A DNA stretch of 64,000 bases from SURF-21 sp964510515 (GTDB taxonomy: Bacteria; Actinomycetota; Geothermincolia; Geothermincolales; RBG-13-55-18), in NCBI GenBank assembly GCA_964510515.1, contig CAZEAU010000002.1, positions 1-64,000 of the forward strand, read 5' to 3'. The position numbers and the translations under genes were made by a program. This document shows positions 25,722 to 33,161 of this stretch, piece after piece. Under the pieces are notes generated by a model. It ran no database searches. It was not told the origin of the DNA and saw nothing but the letters and a program-made list of their open reading frames with translations. Each line of letters starts with the position of its first letter. The first letter of the stretch is position 1.

Positions 25722-27272
25722 ATGATCGTGCGCCGGGAAGCGCGAGAGGAGACGGACTTGCGGGCCGAAGCAGACAACACGGGCGGGACGGAAGCAGGCC
25801 GGGTCGATGGCCACGGGCATTCCGAAACAGGGATCGGGCAACACCTCCAGGAGCTGACCGAGTACGCCATGGACATCATCATGGTTATCGACGCCGATGC
25901 CGCCATCAAGTACGTTAATCGGGCCTCGCAGCGCCTGCTCGGATACGCCCCGCAGGATATGATTGGCACGAACGGGATGGATTTCATCCATCCCGACGAG
26001 GTGGATTGGACCGCCCAGTTGATCGCCCGCGCCATAAGGGAGCCCGAATACTCCAAAGAGCATTTTCTACGCGTAAGGCACGCGGACGGCAGCTGGCGCC
26101 ACCTGCAGGGCATCGGCCGCAACCTCCTTTCCCACCCGGATATCAGGGGCATCGTGCTGGGCTTCCGCGACCTCACCGAGCGCCTGCTGGTGGAGGAAAA
26201 GCTGCGCGACTCCGAGGAACTGCACCGCACCCTGGTGCGCGTCTCTCCGGACGCGGTGACCATAACGGACCTGCAGGGGAGGATAACCTTCGTCTCGCCC
26301 CTCACGCTGGCCATGTACGGATACGAGAGCGAGGAGGAACTGCTGGGCAAGCACGCCCTCACCCTCATCGATCCCCCAGACCACGACAAGGCGCGGTCCG
26401 AGTGGCGCAAGGCAATGCGTGGGGGCACCGTTTGGAACGTGGAGCTGAACGCGCTGCGCAAGGGCGGGAAGCGCTTCATGATCGAGTTGAACGGCGCCTC
26501 CATCAGAGACGCCGCCGGCGAGCCGCGCGGGCTGGTCGGTTTCGCGCGCGACATCACCGAGCGCAAGAACATGGAGAGGGAGCTGCGGAGGCGCAACGAG
26601 GAACTGGAGGCTTTCGCCCATACCATATCCCACGACCTGCTCTCGCCGGTGGCCATAGTCAAGGGCTATGCCAAGGCCGCCCTGGAGGCCGACGAGGAGG
26701 GCAGGGCGGAGACGGAAAGGGAGTGCCTGGAGGCCATCGCCAAGGGGGCGCAGCGCATGAGCGATCTCATCAACTCCCTGCTGCAGTATGCACAGGCCGG
26801 ACACATGGACGTGGAATCCCCCAAGGCGGACCCCGAGGAGGTCCTCGTGGAGGTGTTCATGAACCTGGAGGAGGAATTGCGCGCCAGCGGTATCAAGGTG
26901 AAGATCGGGGAGAACCTGCCCCGTATCGGGGTGAGCACGGTGAAGTTGCGTCAGGTGTTTTTCAACCTCATCTCCAACGCCTTAAGGCATATGGGGGAGG
27001 CCGCCGCGCCGAAGGTCGAGGTGGTCGCCGAGGTGCGGGAAGGCAAGGCGGTCTTCCACGTGAGGGACAACGGCGCCGGTATCCCCTCGGACCTGCACGA
27101 AAAGATATTCGAGCCCTTCCGCCATTTCACCCTCTCCGGCCCCCCGGGGCTGGGCATCGGCCTCTCCACGGTCAAGCGCGCGGTGAGCGCCTGGGGAGGA
27201 AGGGTGTGGGTCGAATCCAGCCCCGGGAAGGGCGCTGCCTTCTTCTTCACCGCCCCGCTGGCCGATCGCTGA
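25722..27272 (+). CDS. Soluble PAS-PAS sensor histidine kinase
   Basis: Protein of 516 residues with no transmembrane segment. Two PAS domains (about 45-165 with VIDADAAIKYVNRASQRLLGY; about 170-290 with ITDLQGRITFVSPLTLAMYGY) are each followed by a PAC motif (GFRDLTERLLVEE; GFARDITERKNME). The dimerisation domain has the phospho-acceptor His in AFAHTISHDLLSP (about 308-320). The ATPase domain has N-box NLISNALRHM, G1 DNGAGIP, F-box FEPFRHF and G2 GLGIGLS. It should autophosphorylate in response to a cytoplasmic signal, perhaps redox or a ligand. No response regulator is adjacent. Its start lies against the truncated end of the radical SAM pseudogene, so a deletion junction is just upstream. 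Confidence 0.92.
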   Translation: MIVRREAREETDLRAEADNTGGTEAGRVDGHGHSETGIGQHLQELTEYAMDIIMVIDADAAIKYVNRASQRLLGYAPQDMIGTNGMDFIHPDEVDWTAQLIARAIREPEYSKEHFLRVRHADGSWRHLQGIGRNLLSHPDIRGIVLGFRDLTERLLVEEKLRDSEELHRTLVRVSPDAVTITDLQGRITFVSPLTLAMYGYESEEELLGKHALTLIDPPDHDKARSEWRKAMRGGTVWNVELNALRKGGKRFMIELNGASIRDAAGEPRGLVGFARDITERKNMERELRRRNEELEAFAHTISHDLLSPVAIVKGYAKAALEADEEGRAETERECLEAIAKGAQRMSDLINSLLQYAQAGHMDVESPKADPEEVLVEVFMNLEEELRASGIKVKIGENLPRIGVSTVKLRQVFFNLISNALRHMGEAAAPKVEVVAEVREGKAVFHVRDNGAGIPSDLHEKIFEPFRHFTLSGPPGLGIGLSTVKRAVSAWGGRVWVESSPGKGAAFFFTAPLADR

Positions 27273-27675
27273 GGCGCGCGGCGCCCGCCTCGAGCTGGAA
27301 TCTTCTGTCATTCCATGACTCCCTGGGAACCTTTCACCGTGCGCGCACTCCTATACTTTTGTGGCACTTCCGGGGTCAACCCTCGGAAGGGACATGGCAC
27401 TTCTGGGGTCAACCCCCGGAAGGGACGTAAGCGGAACACGATGGTTATGGCACACGCCGGTGGCACTTCTGGGGTCAACCCTCGGAAGGGACGTAAGCGG
27501 AACACGATGGTTATGGCACACGCCGGTGGCACTTCTGGGGTCAACCCTCGGAAGGGACGCACGGAAGGGACGCACGCCGCCGGTTATGGCACACGCCGGG
27601 GTTGACCCCGGAAGGGACATTCGTTATGGCACATGGCGGGGTTGACCCCGGAAGGGACATAGAGGGGACGAGACG
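27273..27675. repeat. Dispersed palindromic elements, partly in tandem
   Basis: Six element cores occur. A 66-bp unit (GGCACTTCTGGGGTCAACCC then TCGGAAGGGACGTAAGCGG and AACACGATGGTTATGGCACA) is repeated at about 27463 and 27529, after a partial copy near 27393. The elements change orientation near 27595. The last one ends 15 bases before the GTG start of the MscS gene. Confidence 0.85.
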
Positions 27676-28740
27676 GTGAAAGGGATTTACGACTTCGTGA
27701 CCGGCGGACAGTTTCTGCTGCCGCTGGCTATAATCGCAGGCTCTCTCGCGCTGGGCTTCCTGGCGGAGAAAGCGGTGCTGCGGGCGCTCAAGGGCATCAC
27801 CGCCCGGACCAAGTGGGGCGCCCATGCGGCGGTGAAAAGCGGGCTGCGGGGCATGATAACCATGCTCTGCGTCATCGTGGGGCTCTATTTCGCCATCCGG
27901 GTGACCGATTTCAGCCCCGGCGTCCTCATCTACTACCGCCGCATACTGGTGCTGCTCATCATCTTCTCCCTCACCGTCGCGGCGGCGAGGGTAACGGCGG
28001 GGCTGGTGGACCTCTACGTGAGGAAGGCGGAGGGGGCGCTTCCCTCCACCACCATCCTGGGCAATATGCTGCGCATAGTCATCTTCCTCACCGGGCTCCT
28101 GGTCATCCTCTCCTACCTGGACATACCCATCACCCCCATCGTCACCGCCCTCGGGATAGGCGGCTTCGCGGTGGCCCTGGCCTTCCAGGACACCCTCTCC
28201 AACCTCTTCTCGGGGCTGCACATCCTGGCCTCGCGGCTGGTGAAGCCGGGGGACTTCGTCAAGCTGGACACGGGCGAGGAAGGCTACGTGGAGGACGTGA
28301 CCTGGCGCAACACCACCATCCGCACCCTGCCCGACAACATGGTGGTGGTGCCCAACTCCCGGCTGGCCTCGGCTATCGTCACCAACTTCCATCAGCCGCG
28401 CAAGGAGATGTCGGTGCTGGTGGAGGTGGGGGTGGGATACGGGAGCGACCTGGAGCGGGTGGAGGAAGTCACGGTGCAGGTCGCGAGCGAGGTGCTGCGG
28501 GAGGTGCCGGGTGGCAGCGGCGCATTCCGGCCCTTCGTGCGCTATCAGGCCTTCTCCGCCTACCGCATCGATTTCGTGGTCATCCTGCGCGTGGACGAAT
28601 ACGTGGACCAGTACCTGCTCACGCACGAGTTCATCAAGCGCCTGCACGCCAGGTACCGCCGCGAGGGCATCGAGATACCCCCGCCGGTGCGCGCCGTGGC
28701 CTTCGCCGGCGAGCGCGAGGGCGCCTATTCCTCCACCTGA
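27676..28740 (+). CDS. MscS-family mechanosensitive channel
   Basis: Protein of 354 residues from a GTG start, with GAGGGGA upstream. Four hydrophobic segments are visible: FLLPLAIIAGSLALGFLAE, MITMLCVIVGLYFAI, ILVLLIIFSLTVAAA and LRIVIFLTGLLVILSYL. The pore-lining TM3 follows, rich in Gly and Ala (ALGIGGFAVALAFQDTLSNL, about 157-176). The beta domain starts at VKPGDFVKLDTGEEGYVEDV and the C-terminal alpha/beta domain ends at residue 354. Such channels open under membrane tension to release solutes after osmotic downshock. The gene's last 104 bp and 11 bp past the stop are duplicated immediately downstream. Confidence 0.93.
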   Translation: MKGIYDFVTGGQFLLPLAIIAGSLALGFLAEKAVLRALKGITARTKWGAHAAVKSGLRGMITMLCVIVGLYFAIRVTDFSPGVLIYYRRILVLLIIFSLTVAAARVTAGLVDLYVRKAEGALPSTTILGNMLRIVIFLTGLLVILSYLDIPITPIVTALGIGGFAVALAFQDTLSNLFSGLHILASRLVKPGDFVKLDTGEEGYVEDVTWRNTTIRTLPDNMVVVPNSRLASAIVTNFHQPRKEMSVLVEVGVGYGSDLERVEEVTVQVASEVLREVPGGSGAFRPFVRYQAFSAYRIDFVVILRVDEYVDQYLLTHEFIKRLHARYRREGIEIPPPVRAVAFAGEREGAYSST

Positions 28741-28882
28741 GCGGCCCCTCCTCCCCCAAGGGACGAGAGCGCCTGCACGCCAGGTACCGCCGCGAGGGCA
28801 TCGAGATACCCCCGCCGGTGCGCGCCGTGGCCTTCGCCGGCGAGCGCGAGGGCGCCTATTCCTCCACCTGAGCGGCCCCTCC
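28637..28882 (+). repeat. Tandem duplication of the mscS 3' end across its stop codon
   Basis: The 115-bp segment 28637-28751 (starting AGCGCCTGCACGCCAGGTAC and including the TGA) is repeated without visible change at 28768-28882, period 131. The second copy lies after the stop and has no function I can see. Confidence 0.9.
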
Positions 28883-28887
28883 CGGTC

Positions 28888-30549
28888 TCAGAACTTGAAG
28901 GCCTCCACGAACATCAGGGTGGCGGGGCTGGTCACGGTGGGGTCGGTGATGACATTCACGCAGGAGGGCCCGCCTGAGTCCAGCGCTCGCTTGAGAGCGG
29001 GCAGGATGTCCGCCTCCTTGTCCACGAACTCGCCGTGCCCACCCAGGGCCTCCGCGATCTTCTCGTAATGGATGACCCCCAGCTCGGTCCCGCACACGCG
29101 GCCCTCCTCGTAGCACAGCTCCTGGTGGTGCTTGACCATCCCCCAGGCCTGGTCGTTGCAGATGACCACGGTGATGGGGGCGTCGTGGCGGCAGGAGGTC
29201 TCCAGCTCCATGGCGTTGAGGCCGAAGGAGCCGTCGCCGGTGAGGAGCACGACGCGCTTGTCCGGGCGGGCGACCTTGGCGCCGATGGCGAAGGGCACGC
29301 CCGTGCCCAGGCAGCCGAAGAGGGTGCCGCTGCCGATGACCCCGGACATCTCCGTGGCCCTCAGGCCCACGTTGCCGAAATAGACGGTGTCGCCGCCGTC
29401 GATGATGAAGATGGCGTCGTCGCCGGTGGCCTCCCTGATCGCCTTCACCAGGCGCAGGGGATGAATGGGATCGGCGGCTTCCTCCCCGGCCTGCTTCTCC
29501 GCAGCGCCGATGGCGGCGAAAGTCCCCTGGAGGGATTCCATCCACGCGGAGCGGTCCCTCTCCTCCACCCCGGCGGCCAAGCGCGCGAGCACCGCCCCCG
29601 CGTCCCCCACCAGGGCGATGTCGGCGCGGCGGTTGCGGTCGACCTCGGCAGCGTCGATATCCACGCGGATGACCTTGGCGCCCCCCAGGAGGTCCCCGAA
29701 GTTGAGCACCCAGTTGAACCTGATGCCCACGGCCAGCACCACGTCGGCCATGGACGCGGCCACCGTCGCCCCCATCAGGCCCCCATCCCACAGAGAGAGG
29801 GGATGCTCGTCCGGTATGGCCCCGCGGCCGTTGTCCATGAGCAGGGTGGGTATCCCCGCCTTCTCCACCAGGGCCTTCACCTCGGCGCCACAGCGGCTGT
29901 GTGCGATGCCGCTGCCCCCGAGGAGCAGCGGGCGCTCCGCGCCGTTGAGCAGCTCGACGGCCTGGGCCAGGGCGTCCTCCTCGGGGAGCACGGCATACCT
30001 CCGTGCCGGGCCCGCGGGGTAGGAGACCTCCTCCTCCGCCACCGCGCCGTAGAGGGCCTCGGGGTTTATCTCCAGGAAAACGGGGCCGGGGCGCCCGGAC
30101 ACGGCGATGCGGAAGGCCGTCTCCAGATACTCGGCGATGCGCTCGGTCTGATGGCACCGGGCGGACCACTTCACCACCGGCTTGACCATGCTCTGCTGGT
30201 CCATGTCCTGCAGGGCCCCCTTGTCCAGGTCGCGCAGGGCCACCATGCCGCAGAGGATGACCACGGGGACGTTCTCCATAAAGGCGCTCACCACGCCGGT
30301 GAGGGAGTTGGTGAAACCGGGGCCGGCCGTGACCAGGCACACCCCGGGCTTGCCGGTATAGATGGACCAGGCGTGGGCCATCATCGCCGCGGCCTGCTCG
30401 TGGCGCACGTCCACTATCCTGAGCTCTTTGTCCAGGCACCCGTCGAAAATGGGCGCGATGTGTCCGCCCGAGAGCGCGAAGATGGTGTCTATGCCCTCCA
30501 CGCTCTTCAGGTACTCCGCTACGATGTGTCCTCCATGTACCTCAGCCAT
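28888..30549 (-). CDS. Thiamine-diphosphate enzyme, acetolactate-synthase / 2-hydroxyacyl-CoA-lyase-like
   Basis: Protein of 553 residues with the three-domain layout of ThDP decarboxylases and lyases. The N-terminal PYR domain has the cofactor-activating Glu in VRHEQAAAMMAHAWS (about 48-62), then TAGPGFTNSLTG. The central domain has PLLLGGSGIAHSRCGAE. The C-terminal PP domain has GDGSFGLNAMELETS...NDQAWG, the GDGx(24-28)N Mg-ThDP motif. Family members include acetolactate synthase, oxalyl-CoA decarboxylase and 2-hydroxyacyl-CoA lyase. There is no ilvN regulatory-subunit gene next to it, so a role in valine/leucine synthesis is doubtful. It overlaps the end of a deleted epimerase gene by 8 bp. 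Confidence 0.88.
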   Translation of the reverse strand: MAEVHGGHIVAEYLKSVEGIDTIFALSGGHIAPIFDGCLDKELRIVDVRHEQAAAMMAHAWSIYTGKPGVCLVTAGPGFTNSLTGVVSAFMENVPVVILCGMVALRDLDKGALQDMDQQSMVKPVVKWSARCHQTERIAEYLETAFRIAVSGRPGPVFLEINPEALYGAVAEEEVSYPAGPARRYAVLPEEDALAQAVELLNGAERPLLLGGSGIAHSRCGAEVKALVEKAGIPTLLMDNGRGAIPDEHPLSLWDGGLMGATVAASMADVVLAVGIRFNWVLNFGDLLGGAKVIRVDIDAAEVDRNRRADIALVGDAGAVLARLAAGVEERDRSAWMESLQGTFAAIGAAEKQAGEEAADPIHPLRLVKAIREATGDDAIFIIDGGDTVYFGNVGLRATEMSGVIGSGTLFGCLGTGVPFAIGAKVARPDKRVVLLTGDGSFGLNAMELETSCRHDAPITVVICNDQAWGMVKHHQELCYEEGRVCGTELGVIHYEKIAEALGGHGEFVDKEADILPALKRALDSGGPSCVNVITDPTVTSPATLMFVEAFKF

Positions 30550-30922
30550 CTTTTACCTCCCTGGTTCCTTTCGTCCGTCCGCCAAGGTCCCCCCCAGGCT
30601 CCGCCGCGGCCGCGCTGTCCATTGCCGCGAGTATGCCGTCCACGAGGTTCTCCACAAAGACCAGGCTGGCGCTCCAGCGCCCGCCGTCCATCAACGGCAT
30701 GGGGCCCTTGCGCATGACGTCGAGTATCTCGCCCACCCACACACTGCCCGGCCCGGTGACGTTGGCGGGGCGGATGACGGTCGCCTCCATGCCCGCGGCG
30801 GCGGCGCCGCGGTCGCCCTCCAGGGGAAGGAGCAGGCCGCGCACCTCGTCCCCGCGCTCCAGCAACCTCCTGGTGAGATGGGACCCGATGAATCCGGCGG
30901 CGCCCGTGACGAGTACCTTCAC
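30542..30922 (-). pseudogene. Internally deleted NAD-dependent epimerase/dehydratase (extended SDR)
   Basis: A 126-codon frame, less than half the usual 300-330 residues. Residues 1-35 are the Rossmann start (VLVTGAAGFIGSHLTRRLLE). The sequence then jumps near residue 44 to a segment that normally lies about 120 residues later: EATVIRPANVTGPGSVW, followed by LVFVENLVDGIL. The catalytic YxxxK region, the NAD-binding strands 4-5 and the C-terminus are absent. The frame is intact, so an in-frame deletion is likely and any product could not work as a dehydrogenase. It overlaps the start of the ThDP enzyme, so translation of it may now serve mainly to couple the two genes. Confidence 0.8.
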
Positions 30923-31507
30923 GCCCGAGACCTCCCTCAGAGACCGGCCGGTGCGGCAGCGGCAAAAGGGCCGGCGAGACGGCGATAAGCACCCTAATTA
31001 TAACCCAGGGGGGCGGGGTTGAAACGCCGTACCGCGACGCGTGGGGGGTGCGGGCGGGCGAGCGTGGCGCCTCGTGAACGCAGGGTGGATAAAGACGAGG
31101 CGCGATGCTTTCTGGGGCGGCGCGGGAATGGATGGCGATGGCATGGGGCGGCGCAGGGGCGGATGGAGGCCGCGGGAGGATGGGAGGCGGTGGGGAGCCG
31201 CTTCATCGCCGCCTGCGGGGATGATATAATCGCGTCTCACGGCGCTGGCACTTCTGGGGTCAACCCTCGGAAGGGACACGCGCCGCCGGTTATGGCACGA
31301 GGCGGGGTTGACCCCAGAAGGGACATGCGCCGCCNNNNNNNNNNNNNNNNNNNNNNNNNNNNNNNNNNNNNNNNNNNNNNNNNNNNNNNNNNNNNNNNNN
31401 NNNNNNNNNNNNNNNNNNNNNNNNNNNNNNNNNNAAGGGACATGCGCCGCCGGTTATGGCACGAGGCGGGGTTGACCCCAGAAGGGACACGCGGAAGGGA
31501 CAGGGAC
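30923..31507. repeat. GC-rich spacer plus dispersed elements and an assembly gap
   Basis: A minus-strand TATAAT at 30997-31002 could be the promoter for the epimerase remnant and the ThDP gene. From 31021 to 31220 is GC-rich sequence without a convincing gene. A plus-strand TATAAT lies at 31225-31230. Dispersed element cores follow near 31255, 31303 and 31468, with GACATGCGCCGCCGGTTATG spacers. The 100-N gap at 31335-31434 sits inside this array. Confidence 0.7.
31335..31434. other. Assembly gap (100 N) inside the dispersed-element array
   Basis: Exactly 100 N flanked by near-identical copies of the GACATGCGCCGCC / AAGGGACATGCGCC element, so repeat copy number here is unknown. Confidence 0.99.
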
Positions 31508-32002
31508 ATGGAGAAGGACCTGCGCAAGATAAAGCGGCTGGCGGCGGAGCGCGAGGAGGAGCTCGATGCCTTCCTGGCATGGCTCAAGCTCCACTGCGGC
31601 GAAGAGGACGAAAAGCTGGACGCACGCCTGGACGCGCACATAAAGGAGGCCCTCTCCCACTTCGACTGCAAGCGCTGCGCGCGCTGCTGCAAGGAGGCGC
31701 ACGTGACGGTGGACACCAACGACATCGCGCGCCTGTCGAAGGCGCTGAACATGAAGCGCTCGCAGTTCCGGGCGGAATACGTGGGCAAGAACGAGGACGG
31801 CGATATCTGCATCAACCGCCGCCCCTGCCCTTTCCTGAAAAGGAACCTGTGCACCCTCTACGAATCGCGCCCCGACTCCTGCCGCGAATACCCCGCATCC
31901 CTGGCCGTGGACGCGGCGGCCAACCTGGACAATATCGGCGCCAACTACCTGGTGTGTCCGGCGGTCTTCAGCGCCCTGGAGGAACTGCGCGACTTCCTGT
32001 GA
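31508..32002 (+). CDS. YkgJ-type Cys-cluster (CxxCxxCC) protein
   Basis: Protein of 164 residues from ATG 31508. An N-terminal charged helix is followed by the motif CKRCARCCKEAHV (about 55-67), then CPFLKRNLCTLYESRPDSC and LVCPAVF. This is the YkgJ/UPF0153-type set of conserved cysteines thought to bind zinc or an Fe-S cluster; the role of the family is unknown. The start lies a few bases past a dispersed element that ends GACACGCGGAAGGGACAGGG, and that element supplies the ribosome binding site. The last 180 bp are duplicated after the stop. A second, shorter member of the superfamily is at 47125. Confidence 0.85.
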   Translation: MEKDLRKIKRLAAEREEELDAFLAWLKLHCGEEDEKLDARLDAHIKEALSHFDCKRCARCCKEAHVTVDTNDIARLSKALNMKRSQFRAEYVGKNEDGDICINRRPCPFLKRNLCTLYESRPDSCREYPASLAVDAAANLDNIGANYLVCPAVFSALEELRDFL

Positions 32003-32219
32003 GGCTGTGAGGCGCGCAAGTCCCCTGCCCTTTCCTGAAGAGGAACCTGTGCACCCTCTACGAATCGCGCCCCGACTCCTGCCGCGAATACCCCGCATCC
32101 CTGGCCGTGGACGCGGCGGCCAACCTGGACAATATCGGCGCCAACTACCTGGTGTGTCCGGCGGTCTTCAGCGCCCTGGAGGAACTGCGCGACTTCCTGT
32201 GAGGCTGTGAGGCGCGCAT
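31822..32219 (+). repeat. 198-bp tandem duplication of the YkgJ-like 3' end
   Basis: 31822-32019 (from CCCCTGCCCTTTCCTGAA through the stop and TGAGGCTGTGAGGCGCGCA) is repeated at 32022-32219, period 200. I find one difference, AAAAGG versus AAGAGG, near the start. The second copy would encode only the C-terminal half and has no start of its own. Confidence 0.9.
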
Positions 32220-32346
32220 CACCTATGGGGGGCGCGGCATAGGGGATGCCCAGGAACTCCCAGACCCCCTCCCCCAGCCTGCCCTCGACCAGCCCGGACG
32301 CGGTGCGCACCTCGCATCCGCACACCTCGGCGGGCACGAAACGCAT
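32212..32346 (-). pseudogene. 5' remnant of a type-B carboxylesterase
   Basis: From ATG 32346, with a CTGGAGGGCAGGC ribosome binding site, the minus-strand frame reads MRFVPAEVCGCEVRTASGLV, then WEFLGIPYAAPPIGDAR. This is the typical N-terminus of para-nitrobenzyl-esterase/carboxylesterase type B proteins (sG.veG...FlGIPYAaPPvG..R). After about 45 residues the sequence changes abruptly into the antisense of the duplicated YkgJ 3' end. The remaining roughly 450 residues, including the GESAG motif, are gone. A deletion or recombination junction therefore lies at about 32213. Confidence 0.78.
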
Positions 32347-32452
32347 GCCTGCCCTCCAGTCGCTTCGCCCGCCGCATCCCGCGTGGGGATACCGCCCCGC
32401 TGCGCCCGGCTCATCCGGGCCCATGCGGGACATCTCCCGGCAGCAAACGCAT

Positions 32453-32491
32453 AAAGGAAAAACCAGGCTCCGGATATGCCCTTCCACCTGG
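32453..32491 (-). terminator. Probable terminator after tRNA-Phe
   Basis: On the minus strand, GGAAAAGGCCAGG is followed by a 19-base loop region and CCTGGTTTTTCC, then TTTATG. The interrupted stem ends in a T-rich run just past the tRNA-Phe 3' end. Confidence 0.5.
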
Positions 32492-32499
32492 CCTTTTCC

Positions 32500-32575
32500 T
32501 GGTGGCGAGAGAGGGATTTGAACCCCCGACGCCAGGATTTTCAGTCCTGCGCTCTACCAACTGAGCTATCTCGCC
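32500..32575 (-). tRNA. tRNA-Phe (GAA)
   Basis: 76 nt with CCA encoded. The acceptor is GGCGAGA/TCTCGCC, the D-arm AGCTCAGTTGGTAGAGC, and the anticodon loop CTGAAAA between GGA.../...TCC stems gives GAA. The T-arm is GGGGGTTCAAATCCCTC. It lies 44 bases downstream of tRNA-Asp and is probably co-transcribed with it. Confidence 0.97.
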
Positions 32576-32619
32576 GCATATACGCGCTCCCGGGGAATCG
32601 CTCCCGCGGGAGTTGATTC

Positions 32620-32697
32620 TGGCGGAACCGACGGGATTTGAACCCGCGATCTCCGGCTTGACAGGCCGGCGTGTTAACCAGACTACACCACGGCTCC
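32620..32697 (-). tRNA. tRNA-Asp (GTC)
   Basis: 78 nt with CCA encoded. The acceptor is GGAGCCG/CGGTTCC, and the anticodon loop CTGTCAA in the stem CCGGC/GCCGG gives GTC. The T-arm is GCGGGTTCAAATCCCGT. It is first in a two-tRNA unit with tRNA-Phe. Confidence 0.97.
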
Positions 32698-32738
32698 GCG
32701 TATAACCGATGCCGGGGTCCCGCGACCCCAGCAATAAT

Positions 32739-32765
32739 AGTATATGAAGTCATCGGCCCCGACAA
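32739..32765 (-). promoter_or_regulatory. Putative promoter of the tRNA-Asp/tRNA-Phe unit
   Basis: On the minus strand TTGTCG (32765-32760) and TATACT (32744-32739) are 15 bp apart, about 40 bases before tRNA-Asp. A hairpin GGGGTC...GACCCC at 32713-32729 lies between promoter and tRNA. Confidence 0.45.
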
Positions 32766-32847
32766 TCACGGGCGGCCCCGCTGCCGGGGGCCCTCACGGG
32801 CCCGGCGGTCTCCCGCGCCCCCCGCGGCCGCGCTCTCGCTATTCAAA

Positions 32848-32862
32848 GCCGGCATCGCCGGC
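32848..32862 (-). terminator. Weak terminator-like hairpin after tRNA-Glu
   Basis: GCCGGC / GCCGGC stem with loop GAT, followed on the minus strand by TTTGAAT, 9 bases past the tRNA-Glu CCA end. Confidence 0.4.
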
Positions 32863-32870
32863 CTGTATGC

Positions 32871-32946
32871 TGGTGCCCCCAACGGAATTCGAATCCGTGT
32901 CACCGCCTTGAAAGGGCGATATCCTAGGCCACTAGACGATGGGGGC
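32871..32946 (-). tRNA. tRNA-Glu (TTC)
   Basis: 76 nt with CCA encoded. The acceptor is GCCCCCA/TGGGGGC, and the anticodon loop CTTTCAA gives TTC. The T-arm is CACGGATTCGAATTCCGTT. It is separated from tRNA-Asp by 173 bases and has its own hairpin downstream, so it is probably a separate unit. Confidence 0.97.
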
Positions 32947-33161
32947 ATACGAACCGTTTCCACCGCGGCCTGCGCCTTCACCCATGATATCATCCCCACG
33001 GGGAGATGCCCCGACGCGGGCCATAAAGATTTAAGCACCTTGGCGGCTCAATATCAATCCTTTTTGACCGATAAGAGAAGGAGGGAACAATCCATTGCCG
33101 GCGCGGCGCGGGAGGCATCCTGCGTTTACGCGCGCCCGTACACCTGAAGGAACGGTGGCGC

